Assembly: GCA_017590115.1 (NCBI GenBank) | Contig: JAGGNK010013114.1 | Location: 2,294,001 to 2,358,000 of the forward strand | Reading direction: 5' to 3' | From: Montifringilla adamsi | Taxonomy: Eukaryota > Chordata > Aves > Passeriformes > Passeridae | Length of the DNA: 64,000 nucleotides | Shown: one piece after another, positions 25,691 to 40,000 of the stretch | Layout: every line of letters begins with the position of its first letter | Numbering within the stretch: the first letter of the stretch is position 1 | The notes under the pieces: model-generated | The model's database searches: none | Told to the model about the DNA's origin: nothing | What the model saw: the letters and a program-made list of their open reading frames with translations, nothing else | Made by a program: the position numbers and the translations under genes

Positions 25691-28600
25691 CATAATTCAT
25701 GGGCCCAAGGTTAATTCCAGCTTCTCACTTCCTCTATAGAAATCTTCTTCATCTACAGCCATAGATCTGGGAAGATGAGGGGGAACAAAAAGAGAGTCCT
25801 GATGCAGTACATAAATCAGGACATTGCCAAACCAGGCAGGATTTGTTTGTTCTTTCTTGTTAGAATTCTTTCCCCACTAGTTCAATGGGGAATTCTAGCT
25901 GACTCTTTCTTTTGAGAGGAGGCCCTCAAAGCCTTCTCTGCTACCCAGTGTCACATTACTGCTCTAGCTTTTTCACCTCCACTTATCTAAACTACTTTCA
26001 AAAATGTTTTGAAGGGCTCAGCAACCCTCAAAGTCACACCTTTCACATGCACTATCTTCATGTTCATTTACACCTAAAAGTCATCCTTAAGGAGAAGAGG
26101 AAATATTTGTTAGCTCAGGAAAAACATATATATGTATGAAAGCAGTCTAAGTGCTAAATGGAACCTGGCCATGGGGGAATTGAAAGTGTGGAGGCATGCT
26201 GCTGCCTACACCAAAGCAAATGCACAATTTCCTTGTTTCTTTCTTACTTTTTCTGCTTATGGTTATTTTACTTTGTTACAATTCCTTATTTACACTCTGG
26301 CAATATCCAGATCAGGATGAAGGCAACTTCTGTGTAAGACTTTTGCAGTCAAAGTACTAGAAAATAACCTGGGAAACACATGATGGTCCCTTAAATTTGT
26401 CCTGAAGAGCTTTGAGTTTGGAAAAAAAAAAAATATCTTTTTTCTGACACAGTAAAATTAGAGGGTTTAATTTTTTCCAGAAATAAATTCTTTGAGGCCA
26501 GGTTTCAAAATAAATTCATATTTCAGAATAAATTACATAACACCATATGCTATAGTAGTGTGACACGAGATAAAATAAAAGGGCCCAAATTCCTGCACAG
26601 TTCTTCAATTTTCTAAAAAAGAATAGTGCCATGCCTAACTTAACAATAAACTTTGTGTAAGTGCCCCTTTTCACTGGGGATTTTGAATTTTCAGCTCTTT
26701 AGTGCAGATTGTAATAGAATTATAAAAATAAAGCTTTCAGATATAGGGATGTAAAGTTTCTGTGTTTTGGGAAGTGGAAAATACTTTGTGCTCTTGAGTG
26801 ACATTTATGGGTCAGGAAAAGACTATTGCAGAGTTATTAAGGAGTCTGATGTGTTAAAGTTACAAACAGACGGATGTGCTATCTCGTGTCTTGTTTGTGG
26901 GATTTATATCTTTCTCTGATACATATATTTGACTGGAAGAATTCCCTGCTCTGGAGATTTCATAATTACACAGATATAAAAATTCAGCTTAAAAAAGAAG
27001 ACATTTCTGATGTTCACTCACGTCTAACCAGAGCTTCTCACCAGCCACAGGGAGCACAGCCTCTAGAAATATTTCACTTTTCAGTAGATAAGAGCAGAAA
27101 CTTACAGCTTCTTTTCAATGTTTTCTTTTCAATATTTTAATTTCCATGCTGTATCTCAGGGACTTTGAGAGTAACAGTCAGGTCAAAACAAACATAAGCC
27201 ACAGCTCCTTGCCACTGCTCCCTAATAAAAGGAAATGTATCAGTTGCTATTTCTTGGACCTTTTGCAGTAAGATGTAATGAGGTGACAAGAAGAGAAGGG
27301 GATGTGCAGCTCCTGAAGTGACACTTGAAAAATTTTATCAAAATGCTCAATTGACATCTCTAACTTCTTTCTAAACAAGATGTTTGCTGAGGCCAATGTA
27401 GGATGTTCTCTGACTTCAACAGGTTTTGGTGAGGCTCTTCAAAATTATTGCACTGACTACCTGAGTACCCCCTGTATCTAAATGCTAATAAATACAGAAA
27501 TCTAATGCTGAATACAGAAAACAGATGATTGCAGTGGTTATGTGAAAACAATGAGTGTGACACCTGCAAAGATATGAAATTAAAAAGACAGAAGCCAAAA
27601 AGCAAAAGCTATGTATAATGTATATTTTTCTTTTAATAAAAAGCCCTGTATAAGTCTACAAAATGCTATTGTGTTTTAACTGAATTTAACAAGCAATGCA
27701 ACCAAAATACTTGTTAATCTGTAATGCTCATTTTGTCTACTGTTAACAGCACCCAGAGCCTAGATCTATTTAACAGCAGACAGAATTATTGATTGGTTTG
27801 TTCTGCATTTAACACTAATAAAAAGAAAAACCAGCATTCAGAGTTCTTTAGCAAAATATGCAACTATTAATGAGCAAATAAAAGGTAAGGAAAAGAAAAG
27901 TGAAAACCTAGCCTAGACACATTAGAAATAAAGACACCTTCCTGTCTAAACAGCTTTTGGCAGATAACATTTCTTCTGCTGCTTCTTGTCTGATATTCTT
28001 CCTGCTGCTGTTCTTGACAGTTTGATGACAATTTGTAGTGAGTCAAACAGTTCAAAAATAATAAAAAAAAAATCACTTAATACAAGATTTCATTTTACCC
28101 AATCCAGGATATTTAAATTCCAATTTGAGAAATTTATAAAAGACTGGTATTCCTTCTACATAAATCAGAAAAATATTTCCAAATTAATATTTAATGGAAA
28201 TTAACATTTTAAAAGACTTTTAAAGGAAAAGGTTTATTAAAAATTTTAGAAATAAATGTCTAGGTTTTTTCAGTATGCTTGTTTTTGTTATTGAAATGAA
28301 AAACAAACTTTCAAATATTTTTGATGCCATAAAATGAGCCTCCCCTGTTACAAAGATTTAAAAAAAAGGAAAATATTACATACCTCAGCAAAGCAGTCGA
28401 GTCAGATATCAGGTGAGAAAAGTCATGGTACTGATGGGTACCTTCATATTCTCACACATAACATGGATGTAGAGGTTATCCTTAATTACCTTCATATTCA
28501 TGGCTCTGTTATCTGCAAATTTCCTGAAGAAATTTTCAGCTGCCATTCATAAGGATTACTGCTTCTCTTCTATCTTTACAGCTGAGGTGCCTGTAGTGGC

Positions 28601-31600
28601 CAGATAACTGGGGGTGTGTCTGGCAAGCAAGTGGAAATATGGTCAAGTATGAAAGTCTATCTATCACCATTACAAAGTCCTTACAGAAAAGTCTTTAAAA
28701 TTACACAGAAATCCTACAGGATCAGAGGACATCTACATGCTAAATGAGGATTCATAGAGAAACCTAAGCCTCTTTTTAGAGGGCACAGCTCCGTGACCTC
28801 CAGGTTCTTCCTGTTCCAAATGACCTGAGGTAACTGGGATGACTCTGGAGGTCAAGGTCATTGCTGCCATGCAGTAGTGCAAATAAACCAAGGTCATGGT
28901 TGAATTTAAGACAAGGCAGGAAAACAGAACAATGGTCCAAAGGTGCTCATTTCTATAAGCTTCCCTATTTCCTTCCTTTTGGATGGATGTGCAGTGAATG
29001 TCTGTACTGATGTCTTGACTGTGCACTGAATATTCAAATATGAGATTACCTATAGTGGCAAAAATGGCTCTAAGAAATAGACAGCTTGGTACCATATAAA
29101 AGCAGTTTCCCCTTGGATTGTTTCTGAGTCTTGGCAATTGCAAATAAATTCCAGAAAGAATTTAAAATTATCTCCAAATTTTGTATGTAGTGTTTTAATA
29201 GGTCTTCAAACAATTTGAATAGATGGTAATTTAAAAATAGTTCTATTCTGCTGTGGCTTGGCAAGACTGGAGGAGAGAACTGGTGGCTAAAAGATGGACT
29301 TCCACTCTGGAAAAATTTGAAATAAAACACCAGGAAACAATATGTATACAAACAGCAGAATATTTGCCAGAATTTTGTCGTTTTTTCCCTACTGAGCTTG
29401 CAGTTTCTTGAAAGTAAGGAGATTATTTTCCCAGCTTATGCTTGGAGTGGATTTCTCATTGAAGTCACACTCCAGGGTCTACAACCACAGAGATCAATTA
29501 CACATGATGGACACCATAAGCCAAATCTCTGCTCCTGCAGAAAAAAAACCACCTTGGGAGAGAGAGAAGGTGAAAAATATTAAATGGAAAGTGAGAAAAA
29601 TAAATGGTCAAGGAATAATTTCTTTTAACAATGCAGAAGCTGCCTTCACAATTTCACATAAAGGTAAACAATGTTTCTGTGGGGTACAGGGGGAAAGCCT
29701 GTTTTCTTCTGAAATCTTCAATGGAAGGCAATGTGTATTTGTTTAGACTAGAGTATGTGCCATAGACTCTTACCAGCAACACTAGAACAAGATTAAGAAT
29801 TTCTCTTTGAGGGAAAGATTTATCTAAACCATTCTATGTCTATGTCATAAGAAACTTCTATTGTGGATCATTTCATGTGCACCATGCATAAAACAACAAA
29901 CCCCCTTCTTCCATTATGTCCTTGGGAAAAACAGCCCTGACCTCTTCCTTTTTTTCCCAACATGCCAGATCAAAACTTGAGAAAATTCAGATCTCCAGTG
30001 TCCACTTTTCCCAGCTTAGCAAACTCCTCTCCCTCATTGCTACCCTGCCCACCATTCCTCTCTAACCAGAACTGAGCTGAGGCTTTCTGGTGGCTATGGC
30101 ACACCCTTCAAATCAGTGGAGGGTGCTTAGGAAAGGATTATCTTTCAGACTGGGGAAAGAAGATGTGGTGAAAGCTGAGGTGTCTGGTCTGGCCCAGGAA
30201 TTTATGCAGAAGCTCTGGATCAAGGCAGCCATGTGATGGTAGGGAAGGTATTTAGACAAATACAACATGGCTCCTTCTGGAAAAAATGACATGTTAACAT
30301 GTTAAGATTATATGAAGAACACTTTCTCTTTCCTAGAATTCTCTACCTTTTTTTTTTTTTTTTTCTCTTTTCATTTCCCACATGCTGCTGGCAACTGAGC
30401 TCCCCTAAGCCTTTTGGAGATGGATAGATTCTCACCTCAACCACTCACAGCTTCGGGGAATTTGCTCAGGGAAGTACCTGAGCTCACCTCAGTGTAAACT
30501 GAATCAACACCAAATAAATAAGTTCCGCTGCATCTTTCTTAGGGTTTGCCTTTGGAGGCTGATATATTGGGAGGAATAAATTAAAATGAAACATTTAATA
30601 TTCTCTAAAAAGTCACTAGATCACTATTTTCACCTTAGTGCCTTATTAAAGGAAGTTTGCTTCTGTTCATCAGCATCAAGAAGCAGTGCACACTTAGACA
30701 GTAATGCTCAGAAATCTCAGGGAAGTGGAGAAATTTACAGGGAAAAAATGCCGAGGGAAAGCGGTCAATTCATAACACTGGCATTCAATGTTAGTTGGTT
30801 TAATTAACTGAATGTTCAATTACCAAAACACTTTGCCTTCTATGCTAATGCTGTTTCAAATAATAGGTAAAAAAAACAACAACAAAAATAGTCCATCTGA
30901 GGCTAGGAAGCAGAGAATAAAAATTTGAGATAGGAGATAGGAAAAAATCAGATATTTGCTAAGGAAACACTTCAACAAATAACATTCAGTTTCCCATAAG
31001 ATTATTCACAGAAGACATAGGGTGACAGTTCAAGTGTACACATAGTTTTTCATCACTGGTTTAGATAAACATTGTGCTGTCATTAAACCATAATGGACTT
31101 TATCTGAGGGCTGTCTCTACGTTAAATTCTAGCAAATCTCTGCATTTGTCTGCCCAGTGTTAAAAGGAGATTTCTGACTTTCAACTTTAACATCAGGCAG
31201 TCCTCCTTGGCATTTTAAAATAATACCCACTTTTATTTTTCTTCATATTTAAGCAGGTTGAATAATTTAACAAAGAGCATAATCCTCTAAATTCACTGAA
31301 ATTAGGGTTTTGCAAAGACAAACCCTGAAGAGGTTTCAAAACTGCGTCACAAACCACATGGGCATTAAAACCAGGGTATGGGCATTAAGTACAGCAGTGA
31401 TGTGGCTCGCCAAGGCACCTCACCTGTGGTTCACTGAATCATGGACAAGCCACAGCAGGAGCTTCAGTGAAACCTGATCCCAAAGTCGTGGGACCCGGGT
31501 AAGGTTAGGCCTGAGGAGTGAAACTGCAGAGACCCTAAAGCACTCCTGCCAGTCCCCAGAGATCAGCACTCCCTCCATTGCACCTCCTGGGGCAGCTCAC

Positions 31601-31682
31601 TGGAGGCAGCCTGAGCTCTGCTGAGGCTTTTGGTGCTGGTACAAGCCTGGTTTAACCACAGACATCATTTTTTTTTTTTGGT
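25691..31682. other. Unique AT-rich sequence, no gene seen
   Basis: No gene, RNA or mobile element is supported. Minor items are a 14-bp direct tandem repeat (cttttcaatgtttt then cttttcaatatttt, 27111-27138) and a T17 run at about 30348-30364. A locally GC-richer block lies at about 31400-31630. The longest open frame is 136 codons on the minus strand (28733-29143). It has no signature I recognise and no convincing splice context. Confidence 0.68.
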
Positions 31683-31748
31683 AAAAAAAAAAAACCAAAA
31701 AAACCCACCAAAAAAAAAAAAACCCAAACCCCCCCCCCCCCAAAAAAC
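31683..31748 (+). repeat. A/C-only low-complexity tract with C13
   Basis: A T12 run (31668-31679) and 'ggt' are followed by a stretch made only of A and C on the plus strand, with several A-runs and C13 at 31729-31741. On the opposite strand this is a GT-only tract like those at 12.2 and 25.6 kb. Homopolymers of this length are prone to sequencing error. Confidence 0.93.
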
Positions 31749-34700
31749 TAACCCTCCTCCCACAGCCTACTTACCCAGACAGTACAATGACATGCATTCC
31801 AGCATTGTTCTGCAAATCTGTTATGAAAGAGCCATGTTCCCAAAAACAGCCTCTGGCTATAGCGATGCTGAAAATATGTTGTTGACTTTTTTAGTAAAAA
31901 AAAAAAAAAAACACAGGGAAAAACCCTTATTTTTGTAAAAAAAAGGTCCAGGTTTTCATTTATACAGGATTGACTTTGTTGTGTGGTATGCCCTTTAATA
32001 AAATTATAGCTTATGTCCACAAGTGTGTGCATGTTTTGAGGTCTTATATTGAATCTTATCCTTTCTTCATTTTAAAGGTATTCAATATTGTTAACAACCA
32101 GGAATGTAAATCACGGACATACACACTCATGTACATTGTCTACCTAATTTTACAACTCCTGTTAAATGCTTTAATTACAAGCAATGGGTTATAAATAATA
32201 AGATAGAAATGCATCTAAATATTTTTGCGACAACACCACAAGATATAAAACTCCTTAGAATATTAAAGGTCCTCACTGAAAAATAGGTTTCAAAATTTAC
32301 AAATTAGAAGTCTTTGAGCATTCAAGCCCTTAGGTGTATTTTTTCCCAACTTTTAATCCACTTTGCACCACATTAACAGAATTTTAAAAGGTCCATGGTT
32401 TAAAGTCCTTGCTGTTATGCTACTGTGCTCACATATTAAAAAATACAGTAGAAAGCTATTTCTTTTACTTAATTATGAAGAGAATTAAATTATTGTACTT
32501 CCTCATAATAACTCAGAACTTCCCCAAATGCACATATTTTCATTATTTGCTTGCACATTATTTATTTCTATCCTTGTGACCTTATTTTTTTTATAAATAC
32601 ATTCTAAACTTCTTCAAGAGTATGGAAAGAATATTTAATACAAAGCAAAGTAATTATACTCTGAAGGTTCTGAAATATAACTGAAGTGTATCCCTGGGGC
32701 TATTTCCTGATAATTAGGTATGGCATAAATAATCATGATTAATTATGTTTCTGGATAGTCATCTGCCTCGAATGAAATATTGTTATCCCTGATAATGCTC
32801 AATATAAAAAACCCCCACAACTGTGTTTAAACAGAATATTTTCCTGAAACTCATGTGCAACTCAGTACACAAGCTATAAATGTCTTTGATGTTGCTCTGA
32901 TACATCATGCCACTGGAATACCAATTCTTCATTTCTGAGTGCATTAAATAATATAGTCTGGCAGCAAATCAAAATCCAGGAGACCACAATTGCACTAAAT
33001 AATTTGATGAGCTTTTGTTAAATGAGTTTGGAACATGATTTTGATTTTTCTTTTGTCCAGTTTATTAAAGATGTGATAAATTGTTTACCCATTTGTTAAA
33101 TCCCTCTGATTACAGATGTACCAAGAAACAGTACAGGAATGTATATGAATCAGAGCTTGGACGACGTTTTCCATGATGATTTTGGAAGTACCAACTGTGG
33201 GTTTGGATCAAAACTGAATTTTTATTCTTTGAAAGAAAGCCAAGACCTTTTCTGATTATGTCTAGCACCTTCATGTAGTATTATTAATACCTTCTTGAGG
33301 CTCATCTTAAAATGCACAAGGCAGTGCTCTGCCAATGAAGTTTGGAAGTAAAAATGAAAGCTGAAGAGCATAATTAGCAGCACTTAGCACGTGAGAAACC
33401 AAAGGGTGGGGTTGGCTCAGAGCCTGGTCTGAAGGACCAGACTTCCAGGTGAGCACTGACCCTACCCAGTGCAGCTTGGTCAGACTCATCTCTTCCCAGC
33501 ACCACAGCTGGGCTGACCCCTGAAGTGCACCAGCAAAGCCAGCCCTCAGAAGCCATCAGGCATCCTTTTCTGTCCTTGGAATGGCAGTGTGGGAATTAGA
33601 CAGTGACACACTGCCTGGGACACATCCAGAGACCCCTCCTTTGGAGAAGAGTGGTCTCCACCAGAAAAACGATGAGTGACTTTGCTGGAAAGAACTGGTT
33701 ACTGCCTGAGCTGGGCTTCCTCTGGGTTATCCAGGTGGGTTGTGCTCACAAAAACACAGAAAGACCCTCAACAAGCTCAGAAACAGAAGCAAGGGTCAAT
33801 TCCAGACACCAATGGCCAGTCCTTCTTTCCTTCTTTGTGTTTGCTTTCAGCTGTGACTAGGTTTCCATTCCTTTTGGCAGGGAGATTGGGCCAGAGCCAC
33901 ATTCCAGCTGAAGCCAGCACAGTTGCCATGAGCAAACATGAAGATGACTGCTAATGCAGCGGGGTGATCCCTGAAGATCCAAAGCTTCAGCAGGCTGGCT
34001 GCTGGATAAACATATTCCCAAAGTTAATGCACAGGAGGTGGGGGAGGAATTGGGAGTGCTCACATTTAAAGCAGCAATCGTAACAAGCCACAAGGTGGAA
34101 GCAGAAAAGCCAGAGGGGATGGCATCTGTCATGATGAGAAGCAAAATGAGTGAACAGAATGCTCTGTTGCAAGAAAGCAGCAGGAAACAGGGGAGCATAT
34201 TCTTTAAATACTTCCATCTAAGGGGGCCTAAAGAGGGGAGATGAGGACTAAAAGTAGGTAAAATAATAAAATGGTCATAAAAGCCCCACCTGCCAAGAGT
34301 GTCAGTAAAATGATAGGAGCAAAGGCAAAGGACATTTTCTTGGCAGCAAGAAGCACAGATGGTCAAATAGTTCTGTATGGGATTTTCATCTTTGTAACAT
34401 TTTCCATGAATGAATGCACAGGAAAAATGTGTACCTGGATTATGCTAGGTGTGAGCAAACTATAGATTTGTATTCATGAATATTCTTGCCATAAAGCCAC
34501 ACTAAAGCTTTTTTAAAATCCTACTCAGTTAGGTCTGAAAGAAGTATCATAGAGTAGCAATGTCTTTGGTGAGATGTCTTCCTGCAACTGTAAATGGAAG
34601 CATAAAGAATTCTGAAGGGATTTATTTATTTTAAACACGTTTGCTCTTTCCATCTTCATGTCAGGAGTTGGGTAAGATAATACCTAAGTTTGAAGGAAAC

Positions 34701-35421
34701 CACCGAGTCAGAAGGCATTACCAGTCACTCTGTCATTTGCTAGGAGACATTCCTCTATTTAACTTACAAATTTGTGCCACTGTTACTGACATAATCCCAG
34801 CCTGTGCAAATAGTCAAGGAATATGGCACGAAGTTTCTGCCAGCATTCGGTTACCAAAGTTCAGCTGAACTCTGAACATTCTCAATGACCTGACATTCTT
34901 TTAATTCTGCTTGAAAAATAATTTACATTGCAGATGTAACCAAGACATATAACTGTACCTGACTTCTGCAACTCTGCTTCTTTTTTCAGGAGCATGGAGA
35001 CAGGATTCCAAGGATAATGAAATACCAGCAGAATAAAGACTGGAAAAGGGACCACCACTGCATCCTCTAAAACTGAGGAAGAATTGGGAAGTCTCTGCTG
35101 TCTTTGAGAAGAGCAGAAGGGAGTAAACCCCAGCCCCTCAGTCAGCTGGTGAGCCTAGACTTGCATCCTTACCAACTCTTTAAAAGCATCCTGGCCAAAA
35201 GCCCATCGCATATCATAATACTGATGCTGAATAAAACATTTGCTCAGTTTTCCTCAGATTCCTTCTCAGGAGGAAGGAGATGCTTTGAGGTTGCAAAGGC
35301 AGCCATGTAGAGCACGTTTCAGGACTGAGCACAGTGTGAATTAAAGTGACACTATAAATACAGGAATATGAACTCAAACAAAGCAAAAATGGAAGTATCA
35401 AAACTTATCTCCGTTCCAACT
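31749..35421. other. Unique sequence; AT-rich block at about 32680-33110
   Basis: No gene is seen. The block from about 32680 to 33110 is AT-rich with many TAATTA/ATTA-type words and the perfect 12-base palindrome taatcatgatta at 32730-32741. From about 33300 to 34250 the sequence is more GC-balanced and carries the longest open frame of the window (169 codons, minus, 33857-34366). That frame overlaps frames on the plus strand and shows no domain. Confidence 0.62.
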
Positions 35422-35459
35422 GTATGTATGTATATATATAAATATATATATATATATAT
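35422..35459 (+). repeat. (TATG)n/(TA)n microsatellite
   Basis: Short GTAT units run into an interrupted TA dinucleotide repeat. Its self-complementary nature allows cruciform extrusion, but the length is modest. Confidence 0.93.
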
Positions 35460-36570
35460 TGTTTCCACACCCTTGGGTGAATATGTTTAGCCTTGTACAT
35501 TAATTAAAAAGTTATGCACCTGTGATCTGAAGCTGTCCCTTGAAGCCAGTTTGAGCTTTTTTTTCCGTGCAGAAGTTTCCTAGATACTTTTTTCCTTTGT
35601 TGTCACTGTACACATTGACTTGGTCAGCACATACTTCCTTCCTTCTTTGTTGTGTTGTTTTGCAACACACTCCTATTTCAGCATGGGGCTGCTTCTCATT
35701 CTGCCTTAGAACCCAGGAATGTGGTAATTGGCTCCAGGAAGAAGCCAAAGCATATGTTTCCCCATGGCATTAATTAATTAGTCATATGCACACTCAATAC
35801 TTAATTGCTATTGTACACTCTGGCCTGTTTGACTTTTGGGAAAAAAGGTGACTTTGCACCTATCTTGATTGGAAACATGCAAAAGTGAAAAGTGGACGTA
35901 TTTTTTTACAAATGAGAGAAGCAAAATTTCACTAGTCATGTTATTCATTCCTAGCACACCTCTTAAAAAAAGTCCTCTGCACTGTGCTCAGCACATCTTC
36001 TAATGTAACCAATCCTGGAAGCATAAAGTATCTGTGCTCTACTTAAAACTGCTGATATGACAAAGAAAAACCTCTTCCTCAGGATTACTACTTCTCTCCT
36101 GTAGCACAACAAGTGCTAGTCAACCACAAATGCTCCTAAGAATGGCTACTTTTAGCGCTTCTTACCAATAACAGGCAGAGGTTTTGCCCATTAAGGGTTT
36201 TATTCTCCATCTTATAACTGCAACAACCATTTGGACCTTTGCCCATACTTCTCTGTGCTGATTTTTTAGGTATTTATAACATTTCTATTGTACTTACCGC
36301 CATATTACCCAAGTCCCTTACACTCATTAATCTCCCATATAAGTTGTTCCTTTGTTCATTTCTTAAATGACTTAGAACATGACCACAGCCTCTTAAGCAG
36401 ATCTAGCAGGAAAAAAAAAATTGAAGGTAAATTAGATATTCTTATTTTCTCATTACTTTTCCACTTTAAGTGTTCCTGAAATAGCCAGAATTATTAAAAC
36501 AAATAAATAAACAAAAAAGCCACAGCGCTAAATTTTACTCTAAAAATGTATAAGTGACTGCGGATTATGA
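35460..36570. other. Unique AT-rich sequence, no gene seen
   Basis: Ordinary AT-rich sequence up to the left edge of the CR1 fragment. There is an A10 run at about 36411-36420. Open frames do not exceed 78 codons. Confidence 0.65.
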
Positions 36571-37010
36571 GCTGCTGGAGACAGTCCAGTGAAGTTCCAT
36601 AAAGAGGATTAAGGGACTGGAGCACCTCTGCTATGAGGAAAGGTTGAGAGAACTGGGACTGTCTAGCCCTGAAAAAAGAATGTTCAGGAGAATCTCATTA
36701 ATGTCTAGAAACACCTGAAGGAAGGGTGCAAAAAGGACAGAACCAGGATCTTCTCTGTGATGCCCAGAGGCAGGGCAAGAGGTGATGGGCACAAATGGAG
36801 ACGCATGGGGCTCTCTCCGAACATCAGGGAATACTTTTTTCCTGAGAGTGACTGGGCACTGGCACAGGTCACCAGAGGAGTGGCACAGTCTCCCTCCTTG
36901 GACGGGAAACTCAGTCCTGGGCAGCAGCCTCTGGATTACTCTGCCTGAGCAAAGAGGTTGGAGCAGGGGAGCTCCAGGGGCCCCTTCCAACCACGACCAT
37001 TGTGTGATGT
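36571..37010 (+). mobile_element. CR1 LINE 3' fragment
   Basis: A plus-strand CR1 tail of about 440 bases. Seen in order: 'gagacagtccagtgaag', 'gactggagcacctctgctat', 'gaggaaaggttgagagaact', 'cagggcaagaggtgatgggc', the variant 'gggcactggcacaggtcacc', 'gcaggggagctccaggggcc' and 'ccttccaacc', closing with 'cattgtgtgatg'. It is 5'-truncated, with no reverse-transcriptase region, and has many substitutions and small indels from the remembered consensus, so it is an old copy. A 150-codon frame on the minus strand (36631-37083) lies almost entirely antisense to it and is not a gene. Confidence 0.88.
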
Positions 37011-40000
37011 CATGCACTCCATAGGACGCAGGTCTGGGTGTGTCTCCAAAGACAGAATGCAGATAAATTTCAAACCAGGGCAAAACATTTGCATGTCATT
37101 CTGTTCACTGTGCAAGCTTAGTCTGAGAGCAAAGTTCTCAATGTTTTTTAAGTGACTAAGTGTAATAACTTTATTAATAAACCAGCATCAGACCAAGACT
37201 TTGAAATGCACCGGATTTGTGAATAGAAGCTTGGATAAATGGACAGAATAACTTATGAATTCAAAATAACAAATTATCTCAAAATATACCCACATGTGAG
37301 GATCTGGTGGCACAGGAAAGATGGTTTACCAGCCAAGAACTGTGGTGATTGCCTTCCTCAGCTGCCCATTCTCTTCTCTCTCAGGTTCCAATCCTCCATG
37401 TCCACACAAACCTCAGGTGCTCTCCAGGCAGTTGCTTGGTGATCCCAGTTTCTAAACCATCACAGTGAACAGGGCTCCCATTTTTCTATCAAGCTGTTAT
37501 TTGCACAGCTCAGAAATTGGTAGGGGAGACCTTGTAATGAGAGAAGAATGGCCAGCTGAGATGACTTTTTTCATACCAACAGTAGTAACCTGTGCCTAGG
37601 AACCTACAGAAGACTGAATTGCTTTACAGAGTAGCATGGATTGTTTGCAGCAAAGCCTGGTATCTCAATGACCATATACTGCCCAATTCAGGACTTACAA
37701 ACTTGCATTTAATGTCACCTTTGCTCAGAGTTTGCTACAGCACAGAAAAAAGTAGTGACTGTGGATCAAGGTAAGATTTTATGCTATTCCATACCATTGC
37801 ACAACTGCATAAAATGAAAATTGATGGTTTCCATGTTTTCTAAACCTGAAATGTCAAGCATAACTCAATGTCTGAGTAGCTTGAGCCAGACCTAATTCCT
37901 GACAATCTCCTATCTTGTCTTTTACACCTGTGCAATGAGATGAGCAAATGGGGCACTGAAGGGTGCTATTTCTCTCTCACTCCTTAGAGAGATGTAAATG
38001 GGTTCGACAAAGTGAAGGGCAGTGAAGACAGCTATGCAAAGTCAGGGAAAATACGACAGGAATATAAACCCCTATATTCATGCAGAAGGAAAAGTATTGA
38101 AGAGAAGCAAATCAATAGGCAAGTGTACAGAAATTGCATTGGGAAAAGAAGGAAGAGGATTGCAATTTGAAAACAACTATGTCAAAAGCTCCTTATGAGT
38201 CAGAGGGCCAAATGAAGGCCAGCAGTGAGTGGAACAACCCAGTCCCTCCTTCACAACATGTCACAGCTGTTGTTACTGGGATATACCTGAAATGAATGCA
38301 ACCCCTAGTATTTTTCCATAGAAAATTGATTACAACATTTCTGAAGCTAAGGAAAAAGAAATTGGAAACACATTTTGTGAAATATCATCGGAACTGTTAA
38401 TATCTAAAGAAGCCATATCGCAGAGAAATGTTTGTAGGAAACCTGAATATCCAAAGTGATGGAGGAGAGAGAGTTAATAATAGGCTTAAGTGATACTGAC
38501 TTAGTATAAAAATCCATCATCATCCTGTTGGCCACTCTGCCCCCTTAGTGAGCCAAGTCATAAAATCAAAGTTAAATTTTAGAAGGTGATGTGTCCTAAG
38601 AAAGTGATCTGATGAGAATTGGAAAGGCTCTGGCTTCACTACACTGAAAAACATCACTGTCTGGAATTTCATTTTATGCCTCTGGCATCAGAAGGCCAAT
38701 GCATGAGATAATCAGGTTGGTGACTGATGAAAGCCTGGCAACATCCGTGCTGGCATGTCAGTTTACTGATGTCAGTTTGCAGCATGAGGATTTGAACTGG
38801 CAGACTTTTTTTAATTTTTAAATGTAAATATACAACAAGTTTGAAGACATTTATGTTCATAGTTTGATTTTTTAGCAGATCTTGATGTCAATGGATTGAC
38901 AGTGCCCAAGCAGCTGGACCTGGACCTCTGTGTACACTTTTCTTGTTTTTTGTATTAAAAGAACCATTATAAGGACACTGGGAGAGATCTCCTGTTATAC
39001 AAAGAAGAAATTCAGTACCTAGATTCAGCTGAAATGGGAGTAACTTTCTAAGTATGTTGGAAAACCTCCCTCCCAAAAAAACCCCCATATTAATCCCATA
39101 TGACTACCAATTTCTGTGGAATTTAACAGGTTTCTTTCTGATTCAACCACTTATCTTATTGTAGATTCAGAGCTTAAACACCTTTCACTGCAAGATGACA
39201 GCAGGACACCTATTGGCTTCAAAGGGACCAAAATTTCATGAGTGACAAATGCACTGCTGTTAGCTTGATTGAAAGAACTTGCCTGATGCAAACAAATCTC
39301 TCAGCTGGACTGTGCCTGGGGTCTGACTGTCCTGTGGGCACAGTCTGTGCAAACTGCTTTCTGAGAAAGCCACCAAAATTAAATGCCTTCTGGGAGACCA
39401 CCACTACCCTCCCAAATTTCAGTGTGTTGCTAAAATGGCATGTCCTCAAAGTGCTCATATTGCAGCACTTTCCAAGGGGCTAAGGATCTGCTCAGTTTGT
39501 GAATGTCTCCTTGAGATGCTCATTATCCCAATGCAATATAATAAAGCTTTGAGGGCACTTCAGCACTGACATGAACAATAAAAATATACTCACATTCACA
39601 GAGCAAAAGATTATAACTGCTTATGACAGTGATGATTCAGAGAAGAATGAAAAGAACCATTCACCTTCCCGAGTCCATTTGCCTTGGGAGTTAATTAAGA
39701 GTCCTCAGCAGAGCGAATGCATAAGGAGAAATTGATACTGAGTTTAGGATTAGGAAGATATAAGTGTTTTTTACACCCTTGCTGCATTTTCTTATTCAGG
39801 TGTCCATATCAGCAGTTACATGCTTGGAAGCTGCAGGTGATGGATTCTTAATACGGGATTCCTTACTCTGCTGCAGGAGTGATCACAGAGACCAAACCTT
39901 TGCTGTCTTTTACACTTATACCTCATCTTACAGGAATACAGCTCCAAATACTTCAAGGGTAACAAAGAACCGAAAAAAAAATGACTGCCTTAAGTCCTGG

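Noticed and set aside
25467..25739. Lys/Asn-rich and Phe/Val-rich frames on opposite strands
   Set aside because: Both are products of a GT-only low-complexity tract. The same applies to the frames at 12118-12367.
28733..29143. 136-codon frame on the minus strand
   Set aside because: No motif, no homologue I recognise and no convincing exon boundaries.
33857..34366. 169-codon open frame on the minus strand, the longest in the window
   Set aside because: No recognisable domain, overlaps frames on both strands, lacks clear splice or promoter context, and its length is within what chance gives in 64 kb.
36631..37083. 150-codon frame on the minus strand
   Set aside because: It is almost entirely antisense to a CR1 tail.
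37998..38015. tRNA B-box-like word (gggttcgac)
   Set aside because: The match is partial, no A-box lies at the proper distance upstream, and no cloverleaf can be drawn.
39238..39483. Cys-containing 81-codon frame
   Set aside because: The cysteine spacing fits no family I know and there is no secretion signal or exon context.
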